The translations under genes and the position numbers were made by a program. A DNA stretch of 64,000 nt from Aliiglaciecola sp. M165 (GTDB lineage Bacteria; Pseudomonadota; Gammaproteobacteria; Enterobacterales; Alteromonadaceae): positions 1 to 64,000 of the forward strand of contig NZ_VKKH01000002.1 of NCBI RefSeq assembly GCF_007197995.1, written 5' to 3'. Positions within the stretch are counted from its first letter, which is position 1, and the number at the start of each line of letters is the position of its first letter. Positions 26,906-36,504 of the stretch are shown one piece after another. The notes under the pieces are model-generated. The model was not told the DNA's origin and did no database searches. It worked only from the letters and a program-made list of their open reading frames with translations.

Positions 26906-28834
26906 ATGCCACTCTCTCGACAACTTGGATTAAGTTTATTTTTCGTCTTGTTAGTCGTTTTCATAGGAGTGCTATGGCTAAACGTCAGCAGCACTCGGGA
27001 TTATACGCAACAACAACTTGCCTCTCATGCTCAAGACACGGCTACTTCACTCGGTCTGTCAATTACTCCATATATTGGAAATAATGAGGACTTGCCAATT
27101 ATTGAAACTATGGTTAATGCAATTTTCGACCGCGGTTATTATTTGACTATTTCCTTGGTAAATAATGAAGGCAAAGTTCTGTTGGAAAAACATAACCCGA
27201 GCAAGCCTCAAAACATTCCCCAGTGGTTTATTGATATTTTCCCCCTTGAACCACCTAAGTCGACTACTGAAATTAACTCCGGCTGGACCATCGCAGGCGT
27301 ATTGGAAGTGACTAGCCATCCAGGCTTTGGGTACCAGCAATTGTGGCAAAACGCGTTGAGAGCTTTAACCATTATCTCGGCAGTGTTTTTTATCGCATTG
27401 TTAGGCGTATTGCTCGCAGTCAGAGTGATAACTCAGCCGCTGCTGCAAGTTGCACAAAATGCCAAGAGTATTAGTGAAAGAAACTTTGTGACGATTACCG
27501 ACATACCTAAGACACCTGAGCTCAACGTACTCGTTAAGGCCTTCAATAGCATGTCTAGTCGATTAAAACGTTCATTCGACAGTTTAACCGAGCAGGCCGA
27601 GCGTTATGGCGTATACGCCTATCAGGATTCATTAACAGGCGTTGGCAATCGACGTTCATTTTTAATGACCCTGGAAAAGTATTTAGCTGACAAAGAAAAT
27701 CATCCTGATGGTTATCTAATATTGATCAGACTCTCAAGTTTGGGACAAGTTAATAGCGAATTTGGCGCAAGTATCGCAGACCAGTACATCAAAACCACGC
27801 TTCAGGAAATCCAACAACACGTAACCCAATCGGACTTCTCTTTTGACATATTTAGAATAAACGGCGCCGATTTTGTGCTCCTGATAGAAGACATGGATGC
27901 AGAGTGTTGTAAAACCTTTACAAAACAACTCAGTGAAGGATTTGAGGGACAAACTAAGTCGGAATATCAATCGGGTACAGCACATATAGGTGTGTGTCAC
28001 TATTTAGCGTCTGACAACATTGGCGAAATACTCGAACGAGCTGACAGCGCACTTGCCAGCGCACAAGGTAATTCTTCGCGATGGGAGATCGCCAGCAATC
28101 TTGATTTAATTAAAAGCAACTCTGCATGGCGGGCTCAACTGCAGGACATTGTTCAAAAAGGCGACGTTGACTTCGTTGTGCAACCTTTGATGAATTGGCA
28201 GCAAAATGTCGTTTATCAGGAGCTATTTGCCCGATTCAAAGATTCCGATACTCAATCACATATACCCATGGGACAGTTAGTCCCTGCTGCGTTCAGACTA
28301 AATTTTGTGACACAAATCGACAAGTTGGTTATTACATCCGCATTGAGCAGATTAGTAGAATTTGAACACTCAATCGGAATCAATATTTCAAGAAATTCAC
28401 TCAGGGATATTCAGTTTCAAAATTGGTTAGAGTCAGAGCTCCCGAAATCCCCTCAACAATCCGGCAAAATAGTTTTGGAGATCCCGGAGCGCGCCCTAGT
28501 CGACGAAGTGTCTCAAATTAGTGACTTTTTACACAGGCTTCAGCAACGTGGCATTCGAATCACCGTGGAACGTTTTGGTGCACAAATTATAGGCTTTCGG
28601 CATTTACGAGCAATCAAGCCAAACTTCTTGAAGATTGATGGACAATTTGTGCGCAACATTCATAAGGAGCCTGATAATCAGTTGTTCGTTCGCTCTTTGA
28701 TTGGTATCGCTGATGGACTGAATATATCTGTGATTGCAGAAATGGTTGAATCAGAAGAAGAGGCGCAATTTTTGCATAATTTAGGAATTACAATCGTACA
28801 AGGTTTTCATTTAGCTAAACCAAAAGCGATATAA
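26906..28834 (+). CDS. lapD: LapD-type inner-membrane c-di-GMP receptor, degenerate GGDEF-EAL
   Basis: ATG 26906 is chosen because of a GGAG ribosome site nine bases upstream; in-frame TTG 26870 overlaps lapG. The 642-residue protein has TM1 (~9-29), a periplasmic LapD_MoxY_N domain (~30-150) with GWTIAG, TM2 (~153-173), HAMP (~174-227), a GGDEF domain whose active motif reads NGADF (319-323), and an EAL domain whose signature reads ELF (439-441). Both enzymatic motifs are degenerate, as in LapD, which binds c-di-GMP with the EAL domain and sequesters LapG. Likely couples c-di-GMP to adhesin release. Confidence 0.9.
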   Translation: MPLSRQLGLSLFFVLLVVFIGVLWLNVSSTRDYTQQQLASHAQDTATSLGLSITPYIGNNEDLPIIETMVNAIFDRGYYLTISLVNNEGKVLLEKHNPSKPQNIPQWFIDIFPLEPPKSTTEINSGWTIAGVLEVTSHPGFGYQQLWQNALRALTIISAVFFIALLGVLLAVRVITQPLLQVAQNAKSISERNFVTITDIPKTPELNVLVKAFNSMSSRLKRSFDSLTEQAERYGVYAYQDSLTGVGNRRSFLMTLEKYLADKENHPDGYLILIRLSSLGQVNSEFGASIADQYIKTTLQEIQQHVTQSDFSFDIFRINGADFVLLIEDMDAECCKTFTKQLSEGFEGQTKSEYQSGTAHIGVCHYLASDNIGEILERADSALASAQGNSSRWEIASNLDLIKSNSAWRAQLQDIVQKGDVDFVVQPLMNWQQNVVYQELFARFKDSDTQSHIPMGQLVPAAFRLNFVTQIDKLVITSALSRLVEFEHSIGINISRNSLRDIQFQNWLESELPKSPQQSGKIVLEIPERALVDEVSQISDFLHRLQQRGIRITVERFGAQIIGFRHLRAIKPNFLKIDGQFVRNIHKEPDNQLFVRSLIGIADGLNISVIAEMVESEEEAQFLHNLGITIVQGFHLAKPKAI

Positions 28835-28944
28835 TCAGCAAGTAACCAATACCTGTGTATAATCACCGATACGTTAGTTTATTTGTGTATGCATGCAGAC
28901 CTTTTTACAATAGGGCATAACTGATTTTTTTGGAGGCGTTTACC

Positions 28945-30009
28945 ATGCGCAATGTAGCATTAATATCCCTACTCGTGGCTAGCGGGGTGGTAGTTGGCTG
29001 CAGCAAACAACCGTCCACGGTGCAGAATGGACAATCGACGCCTGAGAAAGAAGAGGTTGAAATCGTTGAAGAAAAGACTGAACAAGACCAAGTGTTGCTT
29101 ACTGCAAATACGCTAGAGGTTGCTGAAAACCTGCCTGAAGAGGAGGTTGTTAGCGATGTAGTGGCCCCACCGAGCGCAGTCGCTGAAAAAGCAACTCGTA
29201 CAGCCTCTTTAGGCTCTTTGGCAAATGTGCAAGTAACTGAATCATCTGATAACGCTGAAAACGCAGCTCAGATAAGTCCAGCAAACCAAGCCAAAAGCCA
29301 AGCACTCGTTGCAGAACACAGCACTCTAAACGATGTCAATGAACAAGCTGAGCAAAAGCAACCTGTCAAATTATCAGACACTCATATTGCGGCTTCTAAC
29401 ACTAATACCCAGGATCTCAACGATGCGGTGTCTCAACCTACAGACATTGCTAAGCAAACTGACGTTGATTTAAGTGAATACGGATTTTATGGTGACCCAA
29501 CACAACCTGGCTATCAAATTCAACAGCAGATATTCACTTTGGTAGAGCAAGGTATGTCTATCGTTGACGCGTCTAAAGTTGTAATGAACGAGATTAAAAG
29601 TGATGACAACTCCATCATCGGCGGAGAATCCAGACGTTTACTAATAGAAGTAGGTTCACTATCAGACGCATTTATTGAAGACATAGCTTTAGTCACCAAC
29701 TTATCTGACGCAACCCGTGTCGCCATTGCAGAATTTCCCGACAGCGTAGAAAACATAGTAACGATGGGTGTTACACTTTATCCGGATTATGCTCAAGATG
29801 TGATCAATGCGGCGGCGTTGAGTGGTGAAATTTCTGATGCGGATGCGCTATTACTAGCAATCGCTGCTGGCGCTGATCCTACAACGGTTTCAACTGCAAC
29901 GGCATCAGGAGCTGCAGCAGGGGCGATCGTAGCGACGCCTACACCATTGGGTCCCGGGATAGGAGCAGGTGGTTCAGGTGGCGGAGACACCACTGCATCG
30001 ACGAATTAA
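28945..30009 (+). CDS. Lipoprotein with acidic linker and unrecognised C-terminal domain
   Basis: ATG 28945 has a GGAGG site eight bases upstream. The 354-residue product has a lipobox (VVGC, Cys19), then a long acidic and Ala/Gln-rich low-complexity region (~25-175), then a helical domain ~180-322, and a Gly-rich tail. Residues ~253-322 match residues ~103-174 of the next gene product, sharing patterns such as IAxFP, a central helix pair, AxxAGxDPxxVSxATASG. I do not recognise the domain. A hairpin terminator follows. It lies between lapD and a polymerase gene, so a biofilm or polysaccharide role is possible but unproven. Confidence 0.8.
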   Translation: MRNVALISLLVASGVVVGCSKQPSTVQNGQSTPEKEEVEIVEEKTEQDQVLLTANTLEVAENLPEEEVVSDVVAPPSAVAEKATRTASLGSLANVQVTESSDNAENAAQISPANQAKSQALVAEHSTLNDVNEQAEQKQPVKLSDTHIAASNTNTQDLNDAVSQPTDIAKQTDVDLSEYGFYGDPTQPGYQIQQQIFTLVEQGMSIVDASKVVMNEIKSDDNSIIGGESRRLLIEVGSLSDAFIEDIALVTNLSDATRVAIAEFPDSVENIVTMGVTLYPDYAQDVINAAALSGEISDADALLLAIAAGADPTTVSTATASGAAAGAIVATPTPLGPGIGAGGSGGGDTTASTN

Positions 30010-30037
30010 TAGTGTAAACGCCGCTCTAAACGAATGA

Positions 30038-30066
30038 AAAGCCAAGCATCTGCTTGGCTTTATTGT
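30038..30066 (+). terminator. Intrinsic terminator after the lipoprotein gene
   Basis: Arms 30038-30048 and 30051-30061 form an 11-bp complementarity with a very short centre (so a few central pairs open), then TTTATTGTTTT on the plus strand. It separates the two related genes into different transcription units or attenuates readthrough. Confidence 0.8.
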
Positions 30067-30143
30067 TTTCAACTCTTGAAGCCCTCTAACGAACCATCTA
30101 TGATTCGTCCATTCAAAACGTGTTATTCCTTTGGCAGTGCATA

Positions 30144-30749
30144 ATGGGTAGAAGGTTTATTATTTGGCTCGCAATGGGCTTGATCAATATGGCAGTGATT
30201 GCTAACGCTCAACAGTCAGACTCCGCCGCTGTACGCAAAGATGCAATGGTTCCGTTATTCACTTGGCTTAGCGACAACAATGTACAGGTAAGCGATATTG
30301 ATATGTTGCTCAAAACGATATCAAACGCTCCTGAGCAAACTGAATTTGTTTTCGATGATAACCGAGTGTTTGTCTCAGCCATGCAACGGGAAATACTTGT
30401 GTCTCATCATGAACCATCACACTATGTACTCACTAGCTTGCAGTCAAATGCGATGACTCAAGATGTAATAAAGAACGCAATTGCGAAGTTCCCGCACTAC
30501 GCAGCACCCATTATTCAATTAACACTTTCTATGGCTCCTTCTGACGCACGTAACTTACTAGTCGCTTCAAGTATGACCGGAGTAGTTAGTTATGAAGAAG
30601 CATTAGAACAAGCCATCTTAGCCGGCGTCGACCCTAGCGAAGTTTCTGAGGCAACCGCTTCTGGGAAAAATGATGTAGAGGTATCAGTATTACCCTTAGG
30701 TGCTCAGATCACTAGAGAAGAACTTAAAGACACGTTGTTAAGCAATTAA
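30144..30749 (+). CDS. Secreted protein sharing its C-terminal domain with the preceding lipoprotein
   Basis: Start 30144 (ATG) is preferred to upstream GTG 30120 because it gives a compact signal peptide ending IANA; the ribosome site is weak either way. The 201-residue protein has helices throughout. Residues 103-174 correspond to residues 253-322 of the upstream protein, e.g. NAIAKFP, the ARNLLVASSMTG helix and the shared ATASG end. Not a known family to me. The polymerase gene begins 34 bases after its stop, suggesting co-transcription. Confidence 0.75.
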   Translation: MGRRFIIWLAMGLINMAVIANAQQSDSAAVRKDAMVPLFTWLSDNNVQVSDIDMLLKTISNAPEQTEFVFDDNRVFVSAMQREILVSHHEPSHYVLTSLQSNAMTQDVIKNAIAKFPHYAAPIIQLTLSMAPSDARNLLVASSMTGVVSYEEALEQAILAGVDPSEVSEATASGKNDVEVSVLPLGAQITREELKDTLLSN

Positions 30750-30783
30750 TAGCAGGTCAAAACATTTCAGGCTGTCAAATAGA

Positions 30784-32172
30784 ATGTCAAAACCAAGACA
30801 TATGCATCCCGCATTTTTTTATATATTGCTGTTTATAATCGTTTGGGTACCACTTCCGTTAGGCTCAAATCGCCCCTGGGCCTGGAGCGTGATGGAGTTC
30901 TTCATCTTTGGCTTAGGTGCTTCTCTTTTGGTCATCGGACGGGAACAAATCTGGCATTCGCTCGCTGGTTATAAGCAAATTCTGCTGATTTGGCTCGCCT
31001 TACTTATTGTTTTGACCGTCCAAGTGTTGCCTGTCCCAGGCTCTATTGTTTCATTGCTTTCACCGCACGCCTACGAATTGCAAAATACAACACAAACTAC
31101 AACCTATTATTTTTCCATCGATATAGGACAAAGTCGCATCGCACTGCTAAAAAGTACCAGTTACTTTGTATTTTTTATTTGCTTGTTGCTGCTAATACAC
31201 AACACGCAGCGGTTAAAGGTGTTACTAACCACACTTTTTGCCAGTGCCGTATTCCAAGCATTGTATGGCACATCGGAGCTGCTTTTTGGACTTGACTATA
31301 GCCTAATATTCAATCTCAAAGTCGGCGACGCGGTTACAGGTAGTTTTGTATACAAGAATCACTATGCAAATTTCATCATGCTCGGGTTGGCTGCCGGTAT
31401 TGGTTTAATGGTAGCCAATTTGCAAGAATCAAAACCATATAATTCCCGAGATTTTTTGCGCTCTTTTGTCAATGCATTGCTCGGAAACAAGGCCTTGATT
31501 CGCATCTCAATTGCAATTTTGGTCATTGCTCTGGTGATGTCTAAGTCTCGAATGGGCAATGTTGCCTTCTTTGTTGCCATGACCACTTGCGGAATTTTGG
31601 CACTAATTCTAATTAAGAATCGCACCAAAGGATTGACAATTTTAATCATAAGTATGTTTGTCATTGATCTGTTCATTGTCAGCGCCTACTTTGGATTGGG
31701 GAAAGTGCAAGAAAGATTGACCCAGACTAGCTTGGCACAAGAAAGTCGCGATGAAGTAGTAAGTGATAGCCTGCCAATTATTACCGACTTTCCTGTAATT
31801 GGATCAGGCGCGGGTAGCTACTACAGTATTTTTCCCGGTTACAAGCAAGCAGAGGTGCACTCTTTTTATGATCATGCGCATAACGACTATTTGCAAAGTC
31901 TGATTGAAAATGGAGTGGTAGCGACTTTATTACTTGCCTCAATTGTCTTGTTAACACTGCGTAAAGCCATCTTCGCCATGCGTGATCGTAAAATGTCGAT
32001 CATGAAAGGGGGAGCTTTTTCGTCTGCCATGGCAATCGTTGGAATGTTGATCCATATGCTTGTCGACTTCCCCACACAATCACCCGCAAATGCGTTGTAT
32101 TTTATCAGCTTTTTGGCACTAGGGCTGATAGTCAGCCATATCCGGGCGATACCTATTCCAAAACAGGACTGA
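30784..32172 (+). CDS. O-antigen ligase/polymerase family membrane protein (second copy)
   Basis: A 462-residue protein with about 12 hydrophobic segments. PF04932 motifs are present: FVYKNHYANF near 185, SRMGNVAFF, GSGAGSYYSIFP near 340 and HAHNDYLQSLIENG near 360-373. The latter HNDYLQ motif is diagnostic. It is unlike the Wzy-like protein at 14745 in detail, so the island has two such enzymes: one may polymerise and the other ligate or act on a different glycan. It follows the secreted small protein closely on the same strand. Confidence 0.87.
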   Translation: MSKPRHMHPAFFYILLFIIVWVPLPLGSNRPWAWSVMEFFIFGLGASLLVIGREQIWHSLAGYKQILLIWLALLIVLTVQVLPVPGSIVSLLSPHAYELQNTTQTTTYYFSIDIGQSRIALLKSTSYFVFFICLLLLIHNTQRLKVLLTTLFASAVFQALYGTSELLFGLDYSLIFNLKVGDAVTGSFVYKNHYANFIMLGLAAGIGLMVANLQESKPYNSRDFLRSFVNALLGNKALIRISIAILVIALVMSKSRMGNVAFFVAMTTCGILALILIKNRTKGLTILIISMFVIDLFIVSAYFGLGKVQERLTQTSLAQESRDEVVSDSLPIITDFPVIGSGAGSYYSIFPGYKQAEVHSFYDHAHNDYLQSLIENGVVATLLLASIVLLTLRKAIFAMRDRKMSIMKGGAFSSAMAIVGMLIHMLVDFPTQSPANALYFISFLALGLIVSHIRAIPIPKQD

Positions 32173-32239
32173 ACTCAAACAAGCTATCAGAAAACAGGTC
32201 GATCAACTTGGCAGAAGAATATAGAGACGATTTTGAGTG

Positions 32240-32962
32240 TTAACTCTTTTCTGCTGCAGACACTCTGCAACCTTTGATAAAGTTCAGTGTTTCATCAGGT
32301 TCATCTTTTAACCAACGACATATCAGGCTGCCTACACCACTTTGTTGAATTTGCTGCAACGTTGCAAAGCGAGTGCTTGGATTTCGCAGGCCTAAGGCGA
32401 TTCTGTTCATAAATGTTTGTCGGATATCAAGCAGCATGGGGTGGTTATGCTTATATAAAGCAAAGCCTAGGTTGACAAACAAAATGTGGACCTCGGGTTT
32501 CATTGGGCCATATTTGTCCGCTTGGGACAAATAAAACTGCATTTCCGTATCAAACTCTTGCAAGCGCCACTTAATCATTGCCATTGAAGCCCAAGTGACG
32601 GGCCACGTAGGACGCAAATGTGTTGCTTGCTGGTAAAACCCCTTGGCTTCCATTAAAGAAACGTTCTCGTTGTCTTCGTATCCTGCCAGCGCCCCCCACT
32701 CAAGTATTTGTCCCATCGTATCAATATATAGAGGATTGAAAGGATGTTTGTTTACTGCTCTGGTGACGGCACTCTTAGCGGAAGCGTACTGACGCTTAGT
32801 TTGTTGATTGCCCTCGTTTTGCCACTCTTCAACAATATTCTTAACGCGGTAATAATCTAAACTAGCAGAACCATATTTAAGGGATATAAAAGCAAGCCAA
32901 ATAAGTAAAAGACAAGGAGCAACCCACAACCACTTTTTAATAACTTGTGTATTCAATGCCAT
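32240..32962 (-). CDS. VpsP-like polysaccharide biosynthesis protein
   Basis: A 240-residue protein with one N-terminal membrane helix (~10-30) and a TPR-like helical periplasmic or cytoplasmic region with NPLYIDTMGQILEWGA and ATHLRPTWPVTWASMA. This architecture and its place at the end of a barrel-Wza-Wzc-CpsB operon fit the VpsP family, found after vpsO in Vibrio vps clusters. Exact role unknown; may assist chain export. It overlaps the phosphatase gene upstream by 10 bases. Confidence 0.65.
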   Translation of the reverse strand: MALNTQVIKKWLWVAPCLLLIWLAFISLKYGSASLDYYRVKNIVEEWQNEGNQQTKRQYASAKSAVTRAVNKHPFNPLYIDTMGQILEWGALAGYEDNENVSLMEAKGFYQQATHLRPTWPVTWASMAMIKWRLQEFDTEMQFYLSQADKYGPMKPEVHILFVNLGFALYKHNHPMLLDIRQTFMNRIALGLRNPSTRFATLQQIQQSGVGSLICRWLKDEPDETLNFIKGCRVSAAEKS

Positions 32963-33681
32963 TCCATCAACTGAGTAATTTCTTTAGGTGTCAATAGAGT
33001 CAGCTCATCTGCAACATTTTCACCTTTTAATTCAATAAGTCGCTTTTTACACAACAACATATCATTAGGCCGTCTTTCAATGTCATGAGTATCAGACGCA
33101 ACAAAACTTATTAATGATTCATCTAACATACGTTCAGCAATTTGTTGAGCCACTTCAGAAAATCGCCCGATGAAAGCTCCTGCTGTAACCTGAAAGATAG
33201 CGCCTGCGCGTCGCAGAAACATTATTTTTGAATAGTCTTTCCAAATATCTCGATTCCGTTCAGGGTGCACCACTATCGGTTGAACCTTGTTGGCGATCAT
33301 CCATTTGATCAAATTATCTGTCCCAGCCGGAATGTGGCTATGTGGAAGCTCGAGCATAACTGCCTGTCGAGATTGATAATGTCCGATATATAGAATTTGC
33401 TGCTGCTTTATCCAAACTGGAATGTCAGCACTTAATCTAATTTCAGCTGCAAATGTCACAGATAAAGGAATTTTATTTGTCGCAAGTGCCAGCCGAAATT
33501 CGTTGAAAACTGGGTTGATTGTCTCATAACTATTATCAAAATAATTGGGATGTATATGAGGCGTACAGACCATATGGGTGACGCCAGCCACAACAGCTTG
33601 CCTAGCCATTTCGAGCGATTGTTGCATAGACCGAGCGCCGTCGTCGATTCCCGGCAGTATGTGGCTGTGTAAATCAATCAA
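32953..33681 (-). CDS. CpsB/YwqE-type PHP-domain tyrosine phosphatase
   Basis: A 242-residue PHP protein. It begins IDLHSHILPGIDDGARS, carrying the first metal ligands, with VCTPHIHPNYFDN near 38, VMLELPHSHIP near 108-118, PERNRDIW and the late ASDTHD near 197 completing the metal-binding set. Such phosphatases dephosphorylate Wzc-type autokinases, and the kinase gene lies directly upstream with a four-base overlap. It likely resets the kinase that controls chain length and export. Confidence 0.92.
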   Translation of the reverse strand: MIDLHSHILPGIDDGARSMQQSLEMARQAVVAGVTHMVCTPHIHPNYFDNSYETINPVFNEFRLALATNKIPLSVTFAAEIRLSADIPVWIKQQQILYIGHYQSRQAVMLELPHSHIPAGTDNLIKWMIANKVQPIVVHPERNRDIWKDYSKIMFLRRAGAIFQVTAGAFIGRFSEVAQQIAERMLDESLISFVASDTHDIERRPNDMLLCKKRLIELKGENVADELTLLTPKEITQLMEWH

Positions 33682-35930
33682 GCTTCTTTGCTTTCCTTAC
33701 TGTAACTGTTGTAACCATATTGGTCGTAAAACCCAGCATAGTCCCCACTCTTCTTCGCACGTCGCAAATCAACCTGATTAAGCACGATCCCATCAACCCT
33801 GTGCCCAATTTCCATGAATCGACTCAGGCCATTATTGATAACTTTATAGCTCGTACTATCTGCTTTGACTACATAAACCAGTGAATCACAGGTACTTGAG
33901 ACGACAACCGCATCGCTCACCGCTTGAGTAGGTGCACTATCGACAATAATGTGATCGTATTTATCTTCAAAACTTTTCATCAGATCTTTAAATTTATTCG
34001 ATGCCAGCAATTCCTGCGGGTTGGGCGGAATTGTACCTGCACAAATAACGTCAACGCCAGACTGCTCGTCAGTTACAATACATTCTTCGATAGCGTGTGT
34101 ACCTGCCAGTACGTTTGATATACCTGGCTGAAAACCAGGTAAATCAAACAATTTCGCAATCGCCGGTCGCCTCAAGTCGGTGTCTATCAGTAACACTTTA
34201 TTGAGCTGACCAATCGCAAAGGCAAGATTCACGGCTACAGTACTCTTTCCTTCTTTTGGCACACTTGAGGTAACCAGAATCGTTTTACTTGGTTTATCAA
34301 TGTTCAGTAGCTGTAAACTTGTTCTTAGGGTTCGTACAGCCTCGCTGAACATATGGTGACTGGTATCAAAAAAGTGTCTAACATCTAAATTGTCCTTTTT
34401 CTTGTGGGGCTGCCACGGAATAATTCCCAACAGACGCTGCCCCAACTTACGTTCAACATCATCTACTGAACGAATTCCGCTATCCAATGCATCAAGCACT
34501 AACGCTAAAAACGTCCCAAACCCTAAACTAAGTACGAATGCCGCAACCACAATGATGGTTTTGTTTGGTTTCGCTGGCACAGTTGGTATCTCAGCAGCGT
34601 CCAACAAACGGGCATTAGCCGACTCAAAACCACCTATTTCACTTGTTTCTTTCAAGCGAGTGAAGAACGAGTTATACATTTGTTGGTTAATGTCGACTTC
34701 TCGTTGCAACGATTTTCGTTGATTTTCCAAACTCGACAAACGGCGAAAGTCATCCTTAGCTGTATTCATAGAGCGCTCAAGAATCTTTACTTTATTTTGA
34801 GCAGAAAGATACTCAGTATTAATGCCAGCTATAAGCGAACGTATTTGATTGTTCAAACTTTCTCGTACGGAGCGCAACTCAGCATTGGCTGCGATCATTC
34901 TAGGATGTTTGGGGCCGTACACTTCTCCTAACTCAGATACTTTACTCTCGGCCGTTACTTCTTCGCGTTTCACATTTTGTATCGATGGATGATTAAGCAC
35001 TTCTGGCAAGCTTGCTAACTCTTCCAGACTGGCATTACCACTGTTGATTTGCTCGTACACAGACTCGCTGCGTTTTAATGCATTCTGTGCATTGAGAAGT
35101 TGTCCCGTAAGTTGTTGTAATTCGTCAGAAGCGAGTCCCAATACACCATCAATATTGACTACTTGCTCTCGCTCGTAGAACTCAGTCAAGCGCTGCTCCG
35201 CTTGCACCAAATTTGTTCTTAACCCTTGCAATCTATCCGTCAACCAAGTTGTCGCTTTGGCAGTCATATCGAGTTTTGCTTCGAGATAATTTTCTATGTA
35301 TATCTCACCGACTGTATTGGCGATTAACGCAGCTAGCTCGGGATCTGCAATTTCAACGGAGATGGTCACTACCTGAGTATTCCGAACCGGTGTAATCGTT
35401 ACAGCGCGTCTCAATTGGGTAACCGCAAATCCAAATAATCGCGCTTCTCGCTCAATTTCAGTTTCTAAGACCTGCTCGTTTTGAGGTAAAAAGGGAAACT
35501 GTTCCTTTGCCCACGTTGAAACGTTTTCTTTGATCTGTTGAAGCGGACTTTTTTGTGCTTCTATCATATCCTGATTGAACAATTGATGCTTTTGTAGTGC
35601 CATTTTACGCACTACTTTTTCTGCGATTTTACGAGAACGAAGAATTTCATATTGAGTTTCATAGTACTCTTTTTTGCTAGCATCCAACCCGTAAACTTCT
35701 TCAATTGATAGTACGTTGGCCTGATCAGATTCAATCAATAGTGAAGCTTTGGCAATGTATTTAGGAGTCATTGATAAAACGATTAATGTCACCAAAATGG
35801 TGATCAGGATTGCCAGACTTAAAATTTTCAGTGCATAACGTTTAATGGTGTGTATGTATTGTGAAAAGTCTACAAACTCCGAACTGCTAGCGATCTTCGC
35901 GCCTAGTTCGCTATTTAACGAAGTGGACAT
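33678..35930 (-). CDS. Wzc/VpsO-type polysaccharide co-polymerase and tyrosine autokinase
   Basis: A 750-residue protein: Wzz-type membrane region with TM near 33-55, a periplasmic coiled-coil region (~190-410), a second TM near 470-490, and a C-terminal BY-kinase domain with Walker A SVPKEGKSTVAVN, Walker A' LLIDTDLRRP and Walker B HIIVDSAP. The C terminus has five closely spaced tyrosines (DYAGFYDQYGYNSYSK), the phosphorylated cluster. It controls polymerisation length and couples to the outer-membrane exporter. It sits between the Wza-like and CpsB genes. Confidence 0.95.
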   Translation of the reverse strand: MSTSLNSELGAKIASSSEFVDFSQYIHTIKRYALKILSLAILITILVTLIVLSMTPKYIAKASLLIESDQANVLSIEEVYGLDASKKEYYETQYEILRSRKIAEKVVRKMALQKHQLFNQDMIEAQKSPLQQIKENVSTWAKEQFPFLPQNEQVLETEIEREARLFGFAVTQLRRAVTITPVRNTQVVTISVEIADPELAALIANTVGEIYIENYLEAKLDMTAKATTWLTDRLQGLRTNLVQAEQRLTEFYEREQVVNIDGVLGLASDELQQLTGQLLNAQNALKRSESVYEQINSGNASLEELASLPEVLNHPSIQNVKREEVTAESKVSELGEVYGPKHPRMIAANAELRSVRESLNNQIRSLIAGINTEYLSAQNKVKILERSMNTAKDDFRRLSSLENQRKSLQREVDINQQMYNSFFTRLKETSEIGGFESANARLLDAAEIPTVPAKPNKTIIVVAAFVLSLGFGTFLALVLDALDSGIRSVDDVERKLGQRLLGIIPWQPHKKKDNLDVRHFFDTSHHMFSEAVRTLRTSLQLLNIDKPSKTILVTSSVPKEGKSTVAVNLAFAIGQLNKVLLIDTDLRRPAIAKLFDLPGFQPGISNVLAGTHAIEECIVTDEQSGVDVICAGTIPPNPQELLASNKFKDLMKSFEDKYDHIIVDSAPTQAVSDAVVVSSTCDSLVYVVKADSTSYKVINNGLSRFMEIGHRVDGIVLNQVDLRRAKKSGDYAGFYDQYGYNSYSKESKEA

Positions 35931-35955
35931 AGTAATTCCTTGTATTCGAGGCCTG

Positions 35956-36489
35956 TCAGAAGAAACTCTGTTGAATGGTAATAATGTCGCCAGGTCTTAC
36001 AGTATCGGTGCTTTTACCCGCGATCGTTACTCGCTCTTCGCCTACCTCACGAACCACAGTAATTTTTGATTTAGACGCTCGCTCGGTATAGCCTCCCGCC
36101 AAAGCTGCAGCTTTGTCTATAGACAACCCAGGTTGATAAGGGTACCCACCCGGTTTTTTGACTTCTCCATCGATAAAAAATGGACGATATTCGACGACAG
36201 ACACGGAAACTGACGGAGATATAAGATAATCCCCTTTCAAACCGTCATAAATAAAAGTTTCAAGTTCAGACACGGTTAAACTGACAACTTGAATATCACC
36301 TAAGAACGGATAATTAATTTTACCTGTTTGCGATAAACGGGTTTCAATTGACAAATCGTCTTCGCCAAATACCGAGATTTTGATGACATCTCCTGAGCCC
36401 AATCGATATTGAGACTCATCAAGCTCTTGGGCTGACAAGCCAAAGCAGCTTAACCCCAACCAGATCAAAAGCACTACACGGTTAATCAT
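35956..36489 (-). CDS. Wza/VpsN-type polysaccharide export protein
   Basis: ATG 36489 has a GGAG ribosome site; an in-frame GTG 12 bases earlier is part of that site. The 177-residue product has a signal peptide (cleavage near LSAQ) and the Poly_export domain YRLGSGDVIKISVFGEDDLS followed by a SLBB-like GEVKKPGGYPYQPG segment. It is short compared with full Wza and has no lipobox, so it probably forms only the periplasmic part of the exit channel, with the beta-barrel protein of the next gene as the outer-membrane component. Confidence 0.9.
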   Translation of the reverse strand: MINRVVLLIWLGLSCFGLSAQELDESQYRLGSGDVIKISVFGEDDLSIETRLSQTGKINYPFLGDIQVVSLTVSELETFIYDGLKGDYLISPSVSVSVVEYRPFFIDGEVKKPGGYPYQPGLSIDKAAALAGGYTERASKSKITVVREVGEERVTIAGKSTDTVRPGDIITIQQSFF

Positions 36490-36504
36490 TTCAATCTCCA
36501 CTCA

